From: Nocardia elegans NBRC 108235
GTDB lineage: Bacteria; Actinomycetota; Actinomycetes; Mycobacteriales; Mycobacteriaceae
DNA: 64,000 nucleotides
Direction: 5' to 3'
NCBI RefSeq assembly: GCF_001612845.1
Contig: NZ_BDBF01000002.1
Coordinates: 248,001 to 312,000, forward strand
Part shown: in pieces, positions 15,180 to 24,683 of the stretch
How the letters are laid out: every line of letters starts with the position of its first letter
Numbering within the stretch: the first letter of the stretch is position 1
Notes under the pieces: generated by a model
Databases searched by the model: none
The model's input: only the letters and a program-made list of their open reading frames with translations
What the model was told of the DNA's origin: nothing
Made by a program: the position numbers and the translations under genes

Positions 15180-18107
15180 ATGGGCACTGCACCGCGGCCA
15201 TGGCAGAGGAGTCTGTCCAATCTGTCCGTGACTAGCAAGGTCGGCATCGTGCTACTGCTGCCGGTCGTGCTGGCATCGGCATTCGCCGTTCTTCGAATCA
15301 AGGACGAACTCGGCACCATCTCACAGCTGAACACGGCCAGTGAGCAGGCGCGGATCATTCGGCCGACCCTCGACTTCGGTTCGGCGGCCAACAATCTCGC
15401 CGTGACCCTCGGCAACGGCGAACACGTTCCGCAGTCGGCGCTGGACCAGGCCGCGGCCCGGTTCGACCAGGCCGCGGCGGATCTGCAGACAGCGCTGCAG
15501 AATTCGGCGACCGACAAGCGGGTCGCCACCGAACTCACCGAGGCGCTGGCGGCCGGGCGCACGTTGCGCAACAGCCTGCACGGCGGCGCGCCGCAGGAGG
15601 TCGTCAAACAGGCGAGCGAGGTGAACGGCCACGTCAGCAACGCCGTCTCGTCCCTGGCGACGCCGAAGGAGACGACCCTCGAGCGCTATTACGTGCAGAT
15701 GGGTGTCATCGCCATCGCCCGCCAGATGTTCACGCAGCAGCAGCTGGCCCTCGAGAGCGGTGAGATCGGCAACAACCCGGCCGTGCTGGCCCAGGTCCTG
15801 ACCGCCACCGGCGCCGAACTCACCATGATCAACCAGTACGCGGTCGTGCAGCCGGAATCGGCGCTGAAGCCGGATGTGCTGCTGGGCGCGCTGCAGACGC
15901 GTATCGCGGCGATGAGTCAGAACGCGGTCGAGCCGATCAACGTGCCCGGTGTCGTGCAGTCGATGCAGACCAGTACCGACACCTACAACGAGGCCACCAA
16001 CCATCTGGTCGACCTGATCGACTCCGGACTGTCGGACCGCTCGGTCGACGCGCGCGGCACGGTCCTGCGCGATGTGGCGCTGGTGGTCGTGACCCTGCTG
16101 GCCGGTCTGGCCCTGGCGCTGGCGGTCGCCCGCTCGCTGGTCGTCCCGATTCGCCGCCTGCGCCGCGACTCGCTGCAGGTCGCGCACACCGACCTGCCCG
16201 CCGAGCTCGCGGTCGTGCGCGGTGGCGGCGCGACTCCGGAGATCGTCCCGGTCGACGTGCAGACCACCGAGGAAATCGGTCAGCTGGCCCGAGCGGTCGA
16301 CGACATGCACCGCCAGGCGCTGTTCCTAGCCGCCGAACAGGCCCGCCTGCGCCTGCAGATCAGCAATATGTTCGAAACACTCTCGCGGCGTAGCCAATCG
16401 CTGGTCGAACAGCAGCTGTCGCTGATCGAGGATCTGGAACGCGACGAGGACGACTCCGATCGGCTGCAGAGCCTGTTCCGCCTCGACCACCTCGCCACCC
16501 GCATGCGCCGAAACGGCGACAACCTGCTGGTGCTCGCCGGTACCGCGTTGCGCCGCGGCCATCTGCCGCCGGTACCGCTGTCGGACATGCTGTGGAGTGC
16601 GGTCTCCCAGGTCGAGGACTATCAGCGCGTCGAAATCGGTTCGGTGCCCGACGGTATCGTCGCCGGTGAGCCCGCCGTCGACATCGAACATCTGCTGGCC
16701 GAGCTGATCGACAACTCGCTGCGCTACTCGCCGCCGAACACGCCGGTGGCGGTCTCGGTGTCGCGCGCGGTGGACGGCGGATATCTGATCGAGATCACCG
16801 ACCGCGGCCTCGGCATGTCCGCCGAGGATATGCGCGCGATCAACGAACGCCTGGCCTCCGGTGGTGAGGTCACCATCGAAACCGCGCGCCGCATGGGTCT
16901 TTTCGTGGTCGGCCGGCTGGCGGCACGGCACACCATCACGGTCAGCCTGCGCCGCACCTCCACGATGGCGCAGCAGCCGGGCATCACGGCCAGCGTGCAT
17001 CTACCGGGTGCGCTGGTCTCGCCCGCGGAGGCCGTGGTCCCGCCGGCCATCTCGACCTTCACCACGCCGATCGCGGACTTCCCCTCCCCGGTCACCGAGT
17101 TCCCCGCTCCGGGCCGCACTCTCACCGCGGTGCCGAATCCGCCGGAGCGGTTCGGGGACAGCTCGGAGCCGGCCCGATTCACCAGCGCCGGACTGCCGCA
17201 GCGACGCCCGGCCGGCCAGTCGGACTCCGAACCCGCGGCCCCGGTCACCCGGCTCACCCCGCTGCCCGACGTCGCGGAGACCGACAACCGGGCGGCGGAA
17301 CCCGTGGACGACGGCGTACTGCGCGGTGCCGAGACCGGACGTGAGGACGTTTTCCACGACGACCACGCCGAGGAGACTCCGCGCGACGAGCGCGCCGAGG
17401 CCGAGGAGCCCGAAACCGCGGGCCGCGGCGAAAGTTTCGCGCCGGTCTCCGATCCGTGGAACCCGGTGACCGACCGCGACCTGGAACAGATCGCGCCGCC
17501 CCGGCGTCCCGCCCCGGCCGATCCGCGGCCGCAACCCCAGCCGCAGCCCATCGATATCTGGGCCGAAACGGCGATCATGGCCCCGGCGCAGCGCGCTCCG
17601 GACCGCGAACCGGCGCCGCTGTCCCGCCACGGCGCGACCCTCGCGCCACCCCGGCCCGACGCCTACCAGCACGATGCCCACCAGCAGGATGCTCAGGCGC
17701 CGGCCAAACCGGAATCCCCCACGCCGATCTATCAGCGCATGGTGTCGGAATGGCTGGTCGAACCGTCCTCGAACGCGCCGACCGGCGCCTGGTCGTCTCC
17801 CGCCGACGAGGGCTGGGCGGCGGCAGCGGACGCCAGCAGCCCGACCGCGACCACCCGTACCTCGGGTGGCCTGCCCATCCGCCGTCCCGGTGCGCAGCTG
17901 GTGCCCGGCGGACTGACGCAGGAGGATGTCGTCGAGGCTCGGGATCCGGAGGAAATCCGCAACAACTTGTCCAGGCATCTGAGCGGCGTCCGCAGCGGCC
18001 GCGTCAGCGTCCGAGACAACACGGCCCAGTACGACCCGGCCGATACGGCCGGCTACGACCCGGCCGGGCGGAACAACGCTCAGCAGAACGACGGAGGCTT
18101 TGCATGA
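15180..18107 (+). CDS. cvnA: Conservon sensor kinase-like protein CvnA
   Basis: 975 aa from ATG 15180 (GGAAG just upstream; a TTG at 15090 would add 30 residues). Membrane helix 1 is [13 protein letters not shown]; an extracytoplasmic helical domain like nitrate/nitrite-sensing domains follows to about residue 295; helix 2 is [15 protein letters not shown]. Then a HAMP-like segment, the H region [12 protein letters not shown] and a GHKL ATPase domain with [10 protein letters not shown] and D-R-G-L-G-M-S. The last 370 or so residues are proline-rich and disordered. It heads a cvnABCD operon, where it is thought to act with a small GTPase as a membrane signalling unit. Confidence 0.88.
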   Translation: MGTAPRPWQRSLSNLSVTSKVGIVLLLPVVLASAFAVLRIKDELGTISQLNTASEQARIIRPTLDFGSAANNLAVTLGNGEHVPQSALDQAAARFDQAAADLQTALQNSATDKRVATELTEALAAGRTLRNSLHGGAPQEVVKQASEVNGHVSNAVSSLATPKETTLERYYVQMGVIAIARQMFTQQQLALESGEIGNNPAVLAQVLTATGAELTMINQYAVVQPESALKPDVLLGALQTRIAAMSQNAVEPINVPGVVQSMQTSTDTYNEATNHLVDLIDSGLSDRSVDARGTVLRDVALVVVTLLAGLALALAVARSLVVPIRRLRRDSLQVAHTDLPAELAVVRGGGATPEIVPVDVQTTEEIGQLARAVDDMHRQALFLAAEQARLRLQISNMFETLSRRSQSLVEQQLSLIEDLERDEDDSDRLQSLFRLDHLATRMRRNGDNLLVLAGTALRRGHLPPVPLSDMLWSAVSQVEDYQRVEIGSVPDGIVAGEPAVDIEHLLAELIDNSLRYSPPNTPVAVSVSRAVDGGYLIEITDRGLGMSAEDMRAINERLASGGEVTIETARRMGLFVVGRLAARHTITVSLRRTSTMAQQPGITASVHLPGALVSPAEAVVPPAISTFTTPIADFPSPVTEFPAPGRTLTAVPNPPERFGDSSEPARFTSAGLPQRRPAGQSDSEPAAPVTRLTPLPDVAETDNRAAEPVDDGVLRGAETGREDVFHDDHAEETPRDERAEAEEPETAGRGESFAPVSDPWNPVTDRDLEQIAPPRRPAPADPRPQPQPQPIDIWAETAIMAPAQRAPDREPAPLSRHGATLAPPRPDAYQHDAHQQDAQAPAKPESPTPIYQRMVSEWLVEPSSNAPTGAWSSPADEGWAAAADASSPTATTRTSGGLPIRRPGAQLVPGGLTQEDVVEARDPEEIRNNLSRHLSGVRSGRVSVRDNTAQYDPADTAGYDPAGRNNAQQNDGGFA

Positions 18108-18514
18108 CCGACACTGCGCAGAACACCACAGACGAGAATTTGAACTGGCTCGTCACCCGCTTCACCAGAGAAGTGCCTGGAGTCTCGCACGCGGTGCTCG
18201 TGTCGGCCGACGGCCTGCTCCAGGCGACCAGCCCGCATCTCCCGTCCGATCGCGCCGAACAGCTCTCCGCGGTGACCGCCGGTCTGGCGAGTCTGTCGGC
18301 GGGGGCGGCGCAATTGTTCAACGGCGGCAAGGTGATGCAGTCGATCGTCGACATGCAGCGCGGCTACCTGCTGGTGATGAGCGTCGGCAACGGCTCGCAC
18401 CTGGCGGTACTGGCCAACAAGCAGCACGACATCGGCCGCATCGGTTACGAGATGGCCTTGCTCGTCGATCGAGTCGGATCGGTCGTGCAAGCCACGGCCC
18501 GTTCGGCGGTCTGA
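18104..18514 (+). CDS. cvnB: Roadblock/LC7-domain protein CvnB
   Basis: 136 aa. [26 protein letters not shown] is the start of the Roadblock/LC7 fold, and [18 protein letters not shown] is its central sheet. Its ATG overlaps the cvnA stop (ATGA), so translation is coupled. By family it modulates the nucleotide state of the partner GTPase CvnD, as MglB does for MglA. Confidence 0.93.
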   Translation: MTDTAQNTTDENLNWLVTRFTREVPGVSHAVLVSADGLLQATSPHLPSDRAEQLSAVTAGLASLSAGAAQLFNGGKVMQSIVDMQRGYLLVMSVGNGSHLAVLANKQHDIGRIGYEMALLVDRVGSVVQATARSAV

Positions 18515-18522
18515 CGATTGCG

Positions 18523-18897
18523 ATGTCCAGCTCGTTCGGAGCCGGGTCCGGCCGGCCAACCACACGCGTCCGTCCTTATGCGCTGACCGCTGGGCGCACC
18601 GAGCCCGCGGTCGAACTGCCCCTCGAGGCGGTCGTGGAAACACTGCCCTACGCCAATCAATTCGATTGGCCCGCAGGCGATATTCGAACAGATATTCTGC
18701 GTCTGGGCGCGGGTCGGCTCTCGGTCGCCGAAATCGCCGCCCATCTACAACGTCCCCTGGGCATGATCCGGGTGGTGATCGGCGACCTCGTGGTGGCCGG
18801 AACCCTCCGGGTGCACACCACGCTCAGCGAGGACGCCAGTTTCGACGAGCGGCGATCCCTGATGGAGAGGACCCTGCGTGGACTCCGTGCCCTTTGA
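18523..18897 (+). CDS. cvnC: DUF742 protein CvnC
   Basis: 124 aa with the DUF742 pattern: R-V-R-P-Y-A-L-T-A-G-R-T near the start and a winged-helix-like segment, I-L-R-L-G-A-G-R-L-S-V-A-E-I-A-A-H-L, then L-G-M-I-R-V-V-I-G-D-L. It begins eight bases after cvnB and its end overlaps the cvnD start by 20 bases. Function within the conservon is not established. Confidence 0.9.
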   Translation: MSSSFGAGSGRPTTRVRPYALTAGRTEPAVELPLEAVVETLPYANQFDWPAGDIRTDILRLGAGRLSVAEIAAHLQRPLGMIRVVIGDLVVAGTLRVHTTLSEDASFDERRSLMERTLRGLRAL

Positions 18898-19672
18898 CAC
18901 CGCGGCACCGCCCCAGAATGCCGCGGCGCCCTCGACTGCCGAGCGTTATCCGCCGCTACCGCAGACGAATTCTTCGCAGATCGCTCAGCCCGGAGCCAAT
19001 TCCCCCGGCTCACACCCACAACCGCCGCTTCCATACCAGAATCCCCCCATGCACTTTCAGAACTCGACGGCTCCGACGCCGCCCCACCCGGAGCTCGACA
19101 GCCGCACCGCCTCGACCAAGATCGTGGTCGCGGGCGGGTTCGGCGCCGGGAAGACCACCTTCGTCGGTGCGGTCTCGGAGATCGTGCCGCTGCGCACCGA
19201 GGCCATGGTGACCGGCGTATCCGACGGTATCGACGACCTGTCCGCCACCCCGGGCAAGGAAACCACCACGGTGGCCATGGATTTCGGCCGCATCATCCTG
19301 CCCGGCAATCTGACGCTGTATCTGTTCGGCACGCCCGGACAGCGCCGATTCTGGTTCATGTGGGACGACCTGATCCGCGGTGCGATCGGCGCCGTCGTGC
19401 TGGTCGACACGCGCCGGATCGAGGACAGCTTCGCCGCGGTCGACTTCTTCGAGGCGCGCGGGCTCCCGTTCCTGGTGGCCGTCAACAGGTTTCCGAGCGC
19501 GCCGCGTTTCCCGGTCGCCGAACTGCGGGAGGCGCTGTCGATCCGCGAGGGTGTGCCGGTGGTCGACATCGACGCCCGGGACGCCGGGGAGGTGCGGCGG
19601 GCGCTCGCCGCGGTCACCGAATACGCGATTCAGCGATTGACCGCCACCCACGCGACGGTGGGACAGAGCTGA
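18878..19672 (+). CDS. cvnD: Conservon small GTPase CvnD
   Basis: 264 aa. About 70 disordered Pro/Ala-rich residues precede a P-loop GTPase: K-I-V-V-A-G-G-F-G-A-G-K-T-T (Walker A), the switch region T-T-V-A-M-D-F-G-R, F-G-T-P-G-Q-R-R-F-W (the G3 position, with P-G-Q like Ras/MglA) and V-A-V-N-R-F in place of the usual N-K-x-D. The variant G4 is typical of conservon GTPases. The GTG start has GAGAGG upstream and lies inside the end of cvnC. Confidence 0.92.
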   Translation: MDSVPFDTAAPPQNAAAPSTAERYPPLPQTNSSQIAQPGANSPGSHPQPPLPYQNPPMHFQNSTAPTPPHPELDSRTASTKIVVAGGFGAGKTTFVGAVSEIVPLRTEAMVTGVSDGIDDLSATPGKETTTVAMDFGRIILPGNLTLYLFGTPGQRRFWFMWDDLIRGAIGAVVLVDTRRIEDSFAAVDFFEARGLPFLVAVNRFPSAPRFPVAELREALSIREGVPVVDIDARDAGEVRRALAAVTEYAIQRLTATHATVGQS

Positions 19673-19695
19673 GCGGTGCGAGCGGAGGGGAAGCG

Positions 19696-20523
19696 ATGAA
19701 CTACTTCACCATGGGGTACTGGGTGCTGGGCCTGGCACTCGGGGTTTCCGCGGCCGGCGCGGTCGTAGGACTGGCGTGTGTTCGCCAGTCGACGCTCTCG
19801 GTCACCGCGCGGTTCCGGATGGTGTGGCTCACCGCGGCGGCAGTATCCATCGGCGGCGTCGGCACCTGGCTGGCGGTCTACGTCACCATGCTCGGCATCG
19901 GGGTGTCGACCGGTGAGATCCGTTACGACATCGCCCGGATGGTCGTCGCGACGGTCGTCGCGGTGGCGGGGGTCCTGGCGGGACTGGTGATCACGGGCAA
20001 GGTGAGCACGATCGTGCGAGTGGTCACCGGCGGCGTGGTGATGGGCCTCGGCATCGGGATCATGCATCTGCTCGCCATGGGCGCGATCCGAGTGCAGGGA
20101 TCGGTCGATGTGAACATCTGGATGTCGCTGGCGGCGGGAGCGCTGGGCATCGCGGCCTCGATCGGTTTGCTCTGGGCCACCACGCGTTTCGGCACGATGC
20201 TGCCCCTGGCCGGTGCGGCCGTGCTGTACGCGGTGGCGGTCACCGCTGTGCACTACCTCGGTCAGGCCGGGGTGCACGTCCATCTCGACAACGCGGTCGG
20301 CCAGCCCGACGGCGACGATCTGTTCACCCTCTTCGTCCCGGTCTTCGTGGTGGGCACGCTGTCGCTCGCGGTACCGATCACCGCGGTCCTGGTCGCACCC
20401 GACCGCACCGGCACCACCCGCTCGCGGCAGCTGGCTCAGGCGGCGAATTCCACTGCCGGGCAGACCGCGTCGCCGGCCGCCAAGGCGCGGCCCGCGGGAC
20501 GGGCGCCGCAACCGGTGGGCTGA
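19696..20523 (+). CDS. MHYT-type multi-pass membrane protein
   Basis: 275 aa with about seven hydrophobic helices and a short basic tail. Two MHYT-like elements occur, G-I-M-H-L-L-A-M-G-A and V-T-A-V-H-Y-L-G-Q-A-G. MHYT domains are predicted to bind copper and sense a gas such as oxygen, CO or NO. The gene starts 23 bases after cvnD with GGAGGGG ahead of the ATG, so it is the fifth gene of the conservon operon and could supply the input signal. It has no GGDEF or EAL output domain, unlike many MHYT proteins. Confidence 0.82.
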   Translation: MNYFTMGYWVLGLALGVSAAGAVVGLACVRQSTLSVTARFRMVWLTAAAVSIGGVGTWLAVYVTMLGIGVSTGEIRYDIARMVVATVVAVAGVLAGLVITGKVSTIVRVVTGGVVMGLGIGIMHLLAMGAIRVQGSVDVNIWMSLAAGALGIAASIGLLWATTRFGTMLPLAGAAVLYAVAVTAVHYLGQAGVHVHLDNAVGQPDGDDLFTLFVPVFVVGTLSLAVPITAVLVAPDRTGTTRSRQLAQAANSTAGQTASPAAKARPAGRAPQPVG

Positions 20524-20568
20524 ACCCCTTGGCGCCGGCCGGACGGGGCCGAGCCGCACACAGACGAG

Positions 20569-20600
20569 AATCGGGGCGGGCCGTACGGCCCGCCCCGATT
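20569..20600. terminator. Bidirectional terminator between the MHYT gene and the convergent secreted-protein gene
   Basis: A perfect 32-base palindrome (16-base arms ending GGGCCGT / ACGGCCC), located between two convergent stops (20523 and 20620). No T-run, as is usual in this GC-rich group. Confidence 0.8.
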
Positions 20601-20619
20601 GCGTTGCGCTGTGGCGAGA

Positions 20620-21270
20620 TTACGATTCGGCGGGCGCGTTGATCCGGTTGAAGTACTCGATCGCGACCAGCACGCCGGAGATACCGCCGACGCCGACCAG
20701 ACCGGCCGCGGCACCCAGCGGGGCGCCCAGGGCGGCACCGGTCAGGCAGCCGCCGATCCAGCCCGGAACGACCAGGAACGGGGTGCCGAGGGCAGCGCCG
20801 AGCACGCAGCCGCCGGCCAGGCCGATCGCGGTGCCGACGAGGGTGCCGATGCTGGTGGCGATACCGAGCTCGTTGATCGCGCTCTGGTTGGCCGCATCGA
20901 GATCCGAACGGCTGGCCACGTCGTGCAGCATCTGCGCCGGGTGGGCGGCAGCGCGGTCGGTGCTCGGGACCAGCGTGGCCTGATTGCCGTCGATCTGCGC
21001 GGCGATCGGGTACTCCAGACCGTCGTGCTGATAGCTCAGCGGAAATCCGGCTACTACCTTGCCCTGGTTGTCGCGAACCTGGAACTCGTTGCCTTCGGTC
21101 GTCAGCGATCCGGCGTCGGTCTTCACCACGACGGATTTGTCGACAACGTTTGCCGTGTAATGAATATCGGGGTTGGCGGCCGGAGCGGGAGCTGCGAATG
21201 CGGTGCCTGTGGAGATCCCAAGAGCAGCGATGACCAGAGCCGATGTTGCGGCGAACTTCCTGAGCTTCAT
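20620..21270 (-). CDS. Secreted glycine-rich protein, unknown function
   Basis: 216 aa. It starts MKLRKFAATSALVIAALG with a signal peptide ending A-F-A-A-P, a globular region of about 80 residues with D-N-Q-G-K-V-V-A-G-F-P-L-S-Y, then a long Gly/Ala-rich hydrophobic C-terminal half (G-T-A-I-G-L-A-G-G-C-V-L-G-A-A-L-G-T-P and repeats of A-L-G-A-P-L-G-A-A-A-G) resembling Gly-zipper domains. Proteins of this shape are common in Nocardia and related genera but have no assigned role that I know. A GTG four codons upstream (21282) is an alternative start with GAAGAAA before it. Confidence 0.75.
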   Translation of the reverse strand: MKLRKFAATSALVIAALGISTGTAFAAPAPAANPDIHYTANVVDKSVVVKTDAGSLTTEGNEFQVRDNQGKVVAGFPLSYQHDGLEYPIAAQIDGNQATLVPSTDRAAAHPAQMLHDVASRSDLDAANQSAINELGIATSIGTLVGTAIGLAGGCVLGAALGTPFLVVPGWIGGCLTGAALGAPLGAAAGLVGVGGISGVLVAIEYFNRINAPAES

Positions 21271-21282
21271 TCCCTCATACAC

Positions 21283-21661
21283 TTTCTTCAGCAGTTTGCG
21301 GCGCCGATACCCCGGCGCCTGAGCTCGAAATCGAAACCCTTAGACAGGCTGTCTTGACCCCATTACGAACACGTAACAAAGGCCGTTAATAAGGCGCCAA
21401 GAAGATGCCAGGAATGTTAAGAAGCTGAAAATTCGGACATTTTCGGGCCGGTGAGCACGACTCGGCAAATGTGCAGCCGACCGCGAACCGGCCTCTTCCA
21501 CTCCCGCATCGCGGCGGCGTCCGCACCCCTCACGGCCACGCCGGAACCCGTCGCCCCACGGTATGGGCGCCCCGGTCTCGATGCACGGGAGGGGCTCCGC
21601 GAATTACAGTGTGGAGCAGGCATTTCGGCCCGCCGCGGGAGCGATGAGAGAGGTACCGGAT
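21283..21661. other. Divergent intergenic region, locally AT-richer
   Basis: About 380 bases between two divergent genes. The part near 21340-21430 is clearly AT-richer than its surroundings and probably carries the promoter of the secreted-protein gene. AGACA-GGC-TGTCT at 21342-21354 is a short inverted repeat. I see no gene. Confidence 0.5.
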
Positions 21662-22078
21662 GTGACTCCGGAGCAGGAAGCGATGTTGCGCGATGTACAG
21701 GTTCAGCTGCGTGGCCCCGGTTTGGCGGGCTGGCCCCAGCTGGGCGACGACGATGGCACGGACGGCAGCGCCATTTCGGAGCGGACGGTCGTCGAGGCGC
21801 TGGGAGCCGCGCTGCGGCAAATCGGCGAGCTGCGCACCGAGATCGCCGACCTGGAGACGACGGTGCTGGAACTGACCGGACAGACACCGCCGCCGGCCGA
21901 ATTGCCGTGGCCGCTGTCGCTGGTGGCCGCCCTGCTGGAGAATCCGGCGGCGGTGATCGGCGAGCAGATCGCACGCTGGGAGTCACTGCTCGACGCGCTG
22001 CGACCGAAGCCGGACGAGGCGCCGCAGCCGGGGCAACGAGCCCTGGAAGCGCCGCCCTCTTCCGAACGACAGGGGTGA
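21662..22078 (+). CDS. Small protein with a GWPQLG motif
   Basis: 138 aa from a GTG at 21662 that has GAGAGG eight bases upstream; other in-frame starts as far up as 21563 are possible. The start T-P-E-Q-E-A-M-L-R-D-V-Q-V-Q-L-R-G-P-G is followed by G-W-P-Q-L-G, a motif I know from the C-terminal part of actinobacterial and phage N-acetylmuramoyl-L-alanine amidases. Here it comes first, followed by a coiled-coil-like helix (I-G-E-L-R-T-E-I-A-D-L-E-T-T-V-L-E-L) and a hydrophobic stretch. No catalytic domain is present. Function unknown; a cell-wall link is inference from the motif. Confidence 0.6.
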   Translation: MTPEQEAMLRDVQVQLRGPGLAGWPQLGDDDGTDGSAISERTVVEALGAALRQIGELRTEIADLETTVLELTGQTPPPAELPWPLSLVAALLENPAAVIGEQIARWESLLDALRPKPDEAPQPGQRALEAPPSSERQG

Positions 22079-22100
22079 AAGGCCCCGAAAGTGGCGATGA

Positions 22101-22130
22101 GCGGGTTCTCCTGTCACCAGGAGAACCCGC
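22101..22130 (+). terminator. Terminator after the GWPQLG gene
   Basis: A 13-bp perfect stem (GCGGGTTCTCCTG and its complement) with loop TCAC, 22 bases beyond the stop at 22078. Confidence 0.75.
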
Positions 22131-22350
22131 CCTCAGCGACGAGGGTACCGGCATCGGCCTCGGAAAGCAGCGTTTCCACCGGACTTTTTCCGTGCCAAAA
22201 ACCAACCAGCAGTTGCCGATTCACGTTCCAGCTACCACATCGCAAGCACAGTGGCGGCGATATCCCAGCTGACTCCGGTTTGTTCGATAACCAAATGATC
22301 GCTCGATTCAGGCAAACGACACAAACCATCGACTGATCGGAACGTGTGTC

Positions 22351-22524
22351 CTACAGCCGGTTCGGGTCGACCAGCCCACGCCGGACAGCGGCGACCAATC
22401 GGCGCGGAACCTTGTGGACGACGCCCCCGACACTCACCGGCACCAGGTCGGGAGGAGTCGCCTTCCAGTTCGAACGCCGGCTGTGGGTATTGGCGCGCGA
22501 CAGGCGTCGCTTCGGGACCGCCAT
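22351..22524 (-). CDS. rpmF: Ribosomal protein L32, zinc-free form
   Basis: 57 aa: [21 protein letters not shown] is the L32 N-terminus. The usual CxxC pairs are absent (no cysteine at all), so this is the cysteine-less paralogue made under zinc limitation. It starts one base after the L31 stop and is the last gene of the COG0523-L31-L32 operon. Its start lies inside a longer open frame; ATG 22524 is fixed by the conserved MAVPKRR opening. Confidence 0.93.
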   Translation of the reverse strand: MAVPKRRLSRANTHSRRSNWKATPPDLVPVSVGGVVHKVPRRLVAAVRRGLVDPNRL

Positions 22525-22525
22525 A

Positions 22526-22804
22526 TCAGTTCTCCCCGCGCACCGAGCCGGGACGCGGTGTACGCCTGCCGTATTTGCGTTCGAATTTCTCCACCCGGCC
22601 CTGGGTGTCGAGGACGCGGTGCGCGCCGGTCCAGAACGGGTGGGAATCCGCGGTGACATCGACGGTGATCAGCGGATAGCTGTTGCCGTCGGACCATTCG
22701 ACGGTGCGGATGCTCGTCGCCGTCGAACGAGTGAGGAAGCGTGTGCCGGTGCTCACATCCTCGAAGACCACCGGGTGGTACTCCGGGTGAATCCCTGATT
22801 TCAT
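22526..22804 (-). CDS. rpmE2: Ribosomal protein L31, type B (zinc-free)
   Basis: 92 aa: [16 protein letters not shown] is the type B L31 opening, and [20 protein letters not shown] its conserved end. The four cysteines of zinc-binding L31 are missing. The final 15 residues are a basic tail. It sits four bases after the COG0523 GTPase gene. Type B L31 replaces the zinc form on ribosomes when Zur is released, freeing zinc. Confidence 0.95.
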   Translation of the reverse strand: MKSGIHPEYHPVVFEDVSTGTRFLTRSTATSIRTVEWSDGNSYPLITVDVTADSHPFWTGAHRVLDTQGRVEKFERKYGRRTPRPGSVRGEN

Positions 22805-22808
22805 CGTC

Positions 22809-24113
22809 CTACCTTTCATTCGGTCGGGAATCGACACCGCGGCCGCCCGAGTTGTCGGATTGTGTTGTCTCGCAAGGGTCCTCGTGGAATTCGCCGAACG
22901 GATCGGCCCAGTGCGCGACCAGATCCGGCGCATTGCGCAGCAGGATCATCTCGGCCTCGTCGAGCAGCGCCCAGTGCAGCGCGGTACGGATCTCGTCCGC
23001 ATCGGCGCCGCAGGTGAGGATCACCAGCGAGATGTCGCGGTCCCCGAAATCCTCGTCCCAGCGCAGTGCCGCCAGCGCGCGCCGATCAGGGTCGGCGCAC
23101 GCCAGTTCCGCGGGACTCATCGCCGCGAGCCACCGTCCCGCGTCGCCGACTCGCAATCCGCCACCGGCGGATTCCAGCCACACCACACGCTCGGGCTGAG
23201 TCGCCAGCCATATCCGCCCGCGCGCGGTGATCACACCCTCGAAGAGCACATCCAGCGCTTCGTGCAGGCGGGTCGGATGAAATGGGCGAGCGGCGGCGAA
23301 TTCGATCAGCGCCACACCGTGTTCCGCCACCAGCGGCGGCCGGCCACGCAACAGCGGCGCGTGCGCGTCGAAGACGCGGCCGCGCCGGGAATCGGCGGGA
23401 ATGCGGTCGAGCAGCATCTCGATGCGCGCCGCGGCGATGTCGCGCCCGTCACCGGCCCAGATCGACGGAGCCCGGGGCACCAGCCGATCCACGACCGCCC
23501 GCACCACGTCTCGCTCCGCGTCGCTCACCTGATCGGCCGCGAAAACCACCAGCGCATCGGCGAATTCGACCTGTCCGACGGCGAGCTGCGCCACGGTCCG
23601 ATCGTCGTCACCAGGCCCTCCCGCCCGTTCGTCGACGGTCTCGTCACTCAGCGCGTCCGCCGGCCAGCTGCGCGCATCGAGGCCCGTGACCACCGCCTCG
23701 ATCCGCACATCGCGACCGGCAGGACCGTCCACGCGGCCCACCAGGTCGACCACGGGCACGGAATCGATCGCGTGACACACGGCTTCCGCCTCGAAGGCCG
23801 GGTCGAGCGCGATCACGATGCGGCGCACCGAATCCCGGGCCGCCAACCGGCACAGCAGCGGCAGCAGATCGGCGCGCAGGGTGCAGGAGACGCAGCCGTG
23901 CGCGAGTTCGTGCACGCTCGCGGTCTCCCGGCCGTCGAGGCGCACCCGGCGACGCACCACACCTTCCCGCAGCGAACTCAGATCGTGTCGCACGACGACC
24001 GTGCCGGGCGCCGCGCCCAGCAGTCGCGCGATGTGGTCCATGCCGTCCGCGACCGGCCCCTGAAAGCCCGCCAGCAGCACGACGGGCGTGCGGCGGTCGG
24101 GATGTGACAGCAC
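22809..24113 (-). CDS. COG0523 (CobW/YciC-type) GTPase of the zinc-limitation operon
   Basis: 434 aa. [14 protein letters not shown] stands where COG0523 proteins have the P-loop GFLGxGKTT, so the Walker A lysine is lost. The metal motif is present as G-C-V-S-C-T-L-R. Conserved parts such as [10 protein letters not shown] and the C-terminal G-R-I-W-L-A-T-Q-P and W-D-E-D-F-G-D-R are seen. It is co-transcribed with zinc-free L31 and L32 behind a Zur-type box. In mycobacteria a relative in such an operon, Mrf, brings the hibernation factor Mpy to zinc-free ribosomes; the degenerate P-loop and GCVSC motif fit that better than a metal chaperone, but this is inference. The start is GTG with AAAGGGG upstream. 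Confidence 0.82.
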   Translation of the reverse strand: MLSHPDRRTPVVLLAGFQGPVADGMDHIARLLGAAPGTVVVRHDLSSLREGVVRRRVRLDGRETASVHELAHGCVSCTLRADLLPLLCRLAARDSVRRIVIALDPAFEAEAVCHAIDSVPVVDLVGRVDGPAGRDVRIEAVVTGLDARSWPADALSDETVDERAGGPGDDDRTVAQLAVGQVEFADALVVFAADQVSDAERDVVRAVVDRLVPRAPSIWAGDGRDIAAARIEMLLDRIPADSRRGRVFDAHAPLLRGRPPLVAEHGVALIEFAAARPFHPTRLHEALDVLFEGVITARGRIWLATQPERVVWLESAGGGLRVGDAGRWLAAMSPAELACADPDRRALAALRWDEDFGDRDISLVILTCGADADEIRTALHWALLDEAEMILLRNAPDLVAHWADPFGEFHEDPCETTQSDNSGGRGVDSRPNER

Positions 24114-24126
24114 CGGAACCCCTTTC

Positions 24127-24140
24127 GATAACGATTTTCA
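24127..24140 (-). promoter_or_regulatory. Zur-type box for the COG0523-L31-L32 operon
   Basis: GATAACGATTTTCA (plus strand), an AT-rich imperfect palindrome 13 bases upstream of the GTPase start. It matches the second box nearby at most positions and resembles the actinobacterial Zur consensus TGAAAATCATTTTCA. Confidence 0.7.
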
Positions 24141-24180
24141 TTTGCTACAGCCTCACGGTACAGTCTGCGGCGACCGTTGT

Positions 24181-24195
24181 CGAAAATCATTTTCA
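24181..24195 (+). promoter_or_regulatory. Zur-type box for the L28-L33-S14-S18 operon
   Basis: CGAAAATCATTTTCA, a near-perfect palindrome ending 12 bases before the L28 ATG, close to the ribosome site AAAGGAG. Confidence 0.78.
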
Positions 24196-24207
24196 GAAAG
24201 GAGCCCC

Positions 24208-24516
24208 ATGTCGGCCCACTGCCAGGTCACCGGCCGCAAGCCGGGCTTCGGTAAGTCCGTTTCGCACTCCCACGTTCGGACCAACCGGCGCTGGGATCCG
24301 AACATCCAGCGCAAGACCTACTTCCTGCCCAGCGAGGGCCGCCGCATCACGTTGCGGGTCTCGGCCAAGGGCATCAAGACCATCGACCGCGACGGGATCG
24401 AAGCGGTCGTGGCCCGGATCCGGGGTCACGGCGGGAGCGACGGGACCGGTGGCGGCAGCCCGCGTAACCACGGAGGGACCCGCGGACGCCGACGCAAGCA
24501 CAGCGAGAAGGTCTGA
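24208..24516 (+). CDS. rpmB: Ribosomal protein L28, alternative form with a C-terminal tail
   Basis: 102 aa: [20 protein letters not shown] is the L28 opening and [15 protein letters not shown] the conserved core. Bacterial L28 is normally near 78 aa, so the final 25 or so residues (Gly/Arg/His-rich, [10 protein letters not shown]) are an extension. Only one cysteine remains. First gene of the plus-strand zinc-limitation operon, immediately behind a Zur-type box; its stop overlaps the L33 start by one base. Confidence 0.93.
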   Translation: MSAHCQVTGRKPGFGKSVSHSHVRTNRRWDPNIQRKTYFLPSEGRRITLRVSAKGIKTIDRDGIEAVVARIRGHGGSDGTGGGSPRNHGGTRGRRRKHSEKV

Positions 24517-24683
24517 TGGCGCGCAGCAACGAGATCCGTCCCCTCGTGAAACTGCGGTCGACGGCCGGTACCGGCTACACCTACGTCACCCGCAAGAACC
24601 GCCGCAACGACCCCGACCGTATGGTGCTGCGCAAATACGATCCGCTGCTGCGCCGGCACGTCGAATTCCGCGAGGAGCGGTGA
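24516..24683 (+). CDS. rpmG: Ribosomal protein L33, zinc-free form
   Basis: 55 aa: [31 protein letters not shown] is L33, with no cysteine. Overlaps both neighbours by one base (TGATG), so the first three ribosomal genes are read as one coupled message. Confidence 0.95.
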   Translation: MARSNEIRPLVKLRSTAGTGYTYVTRKNRRNDPDRMVLRKYDPLLRRHVEFREER

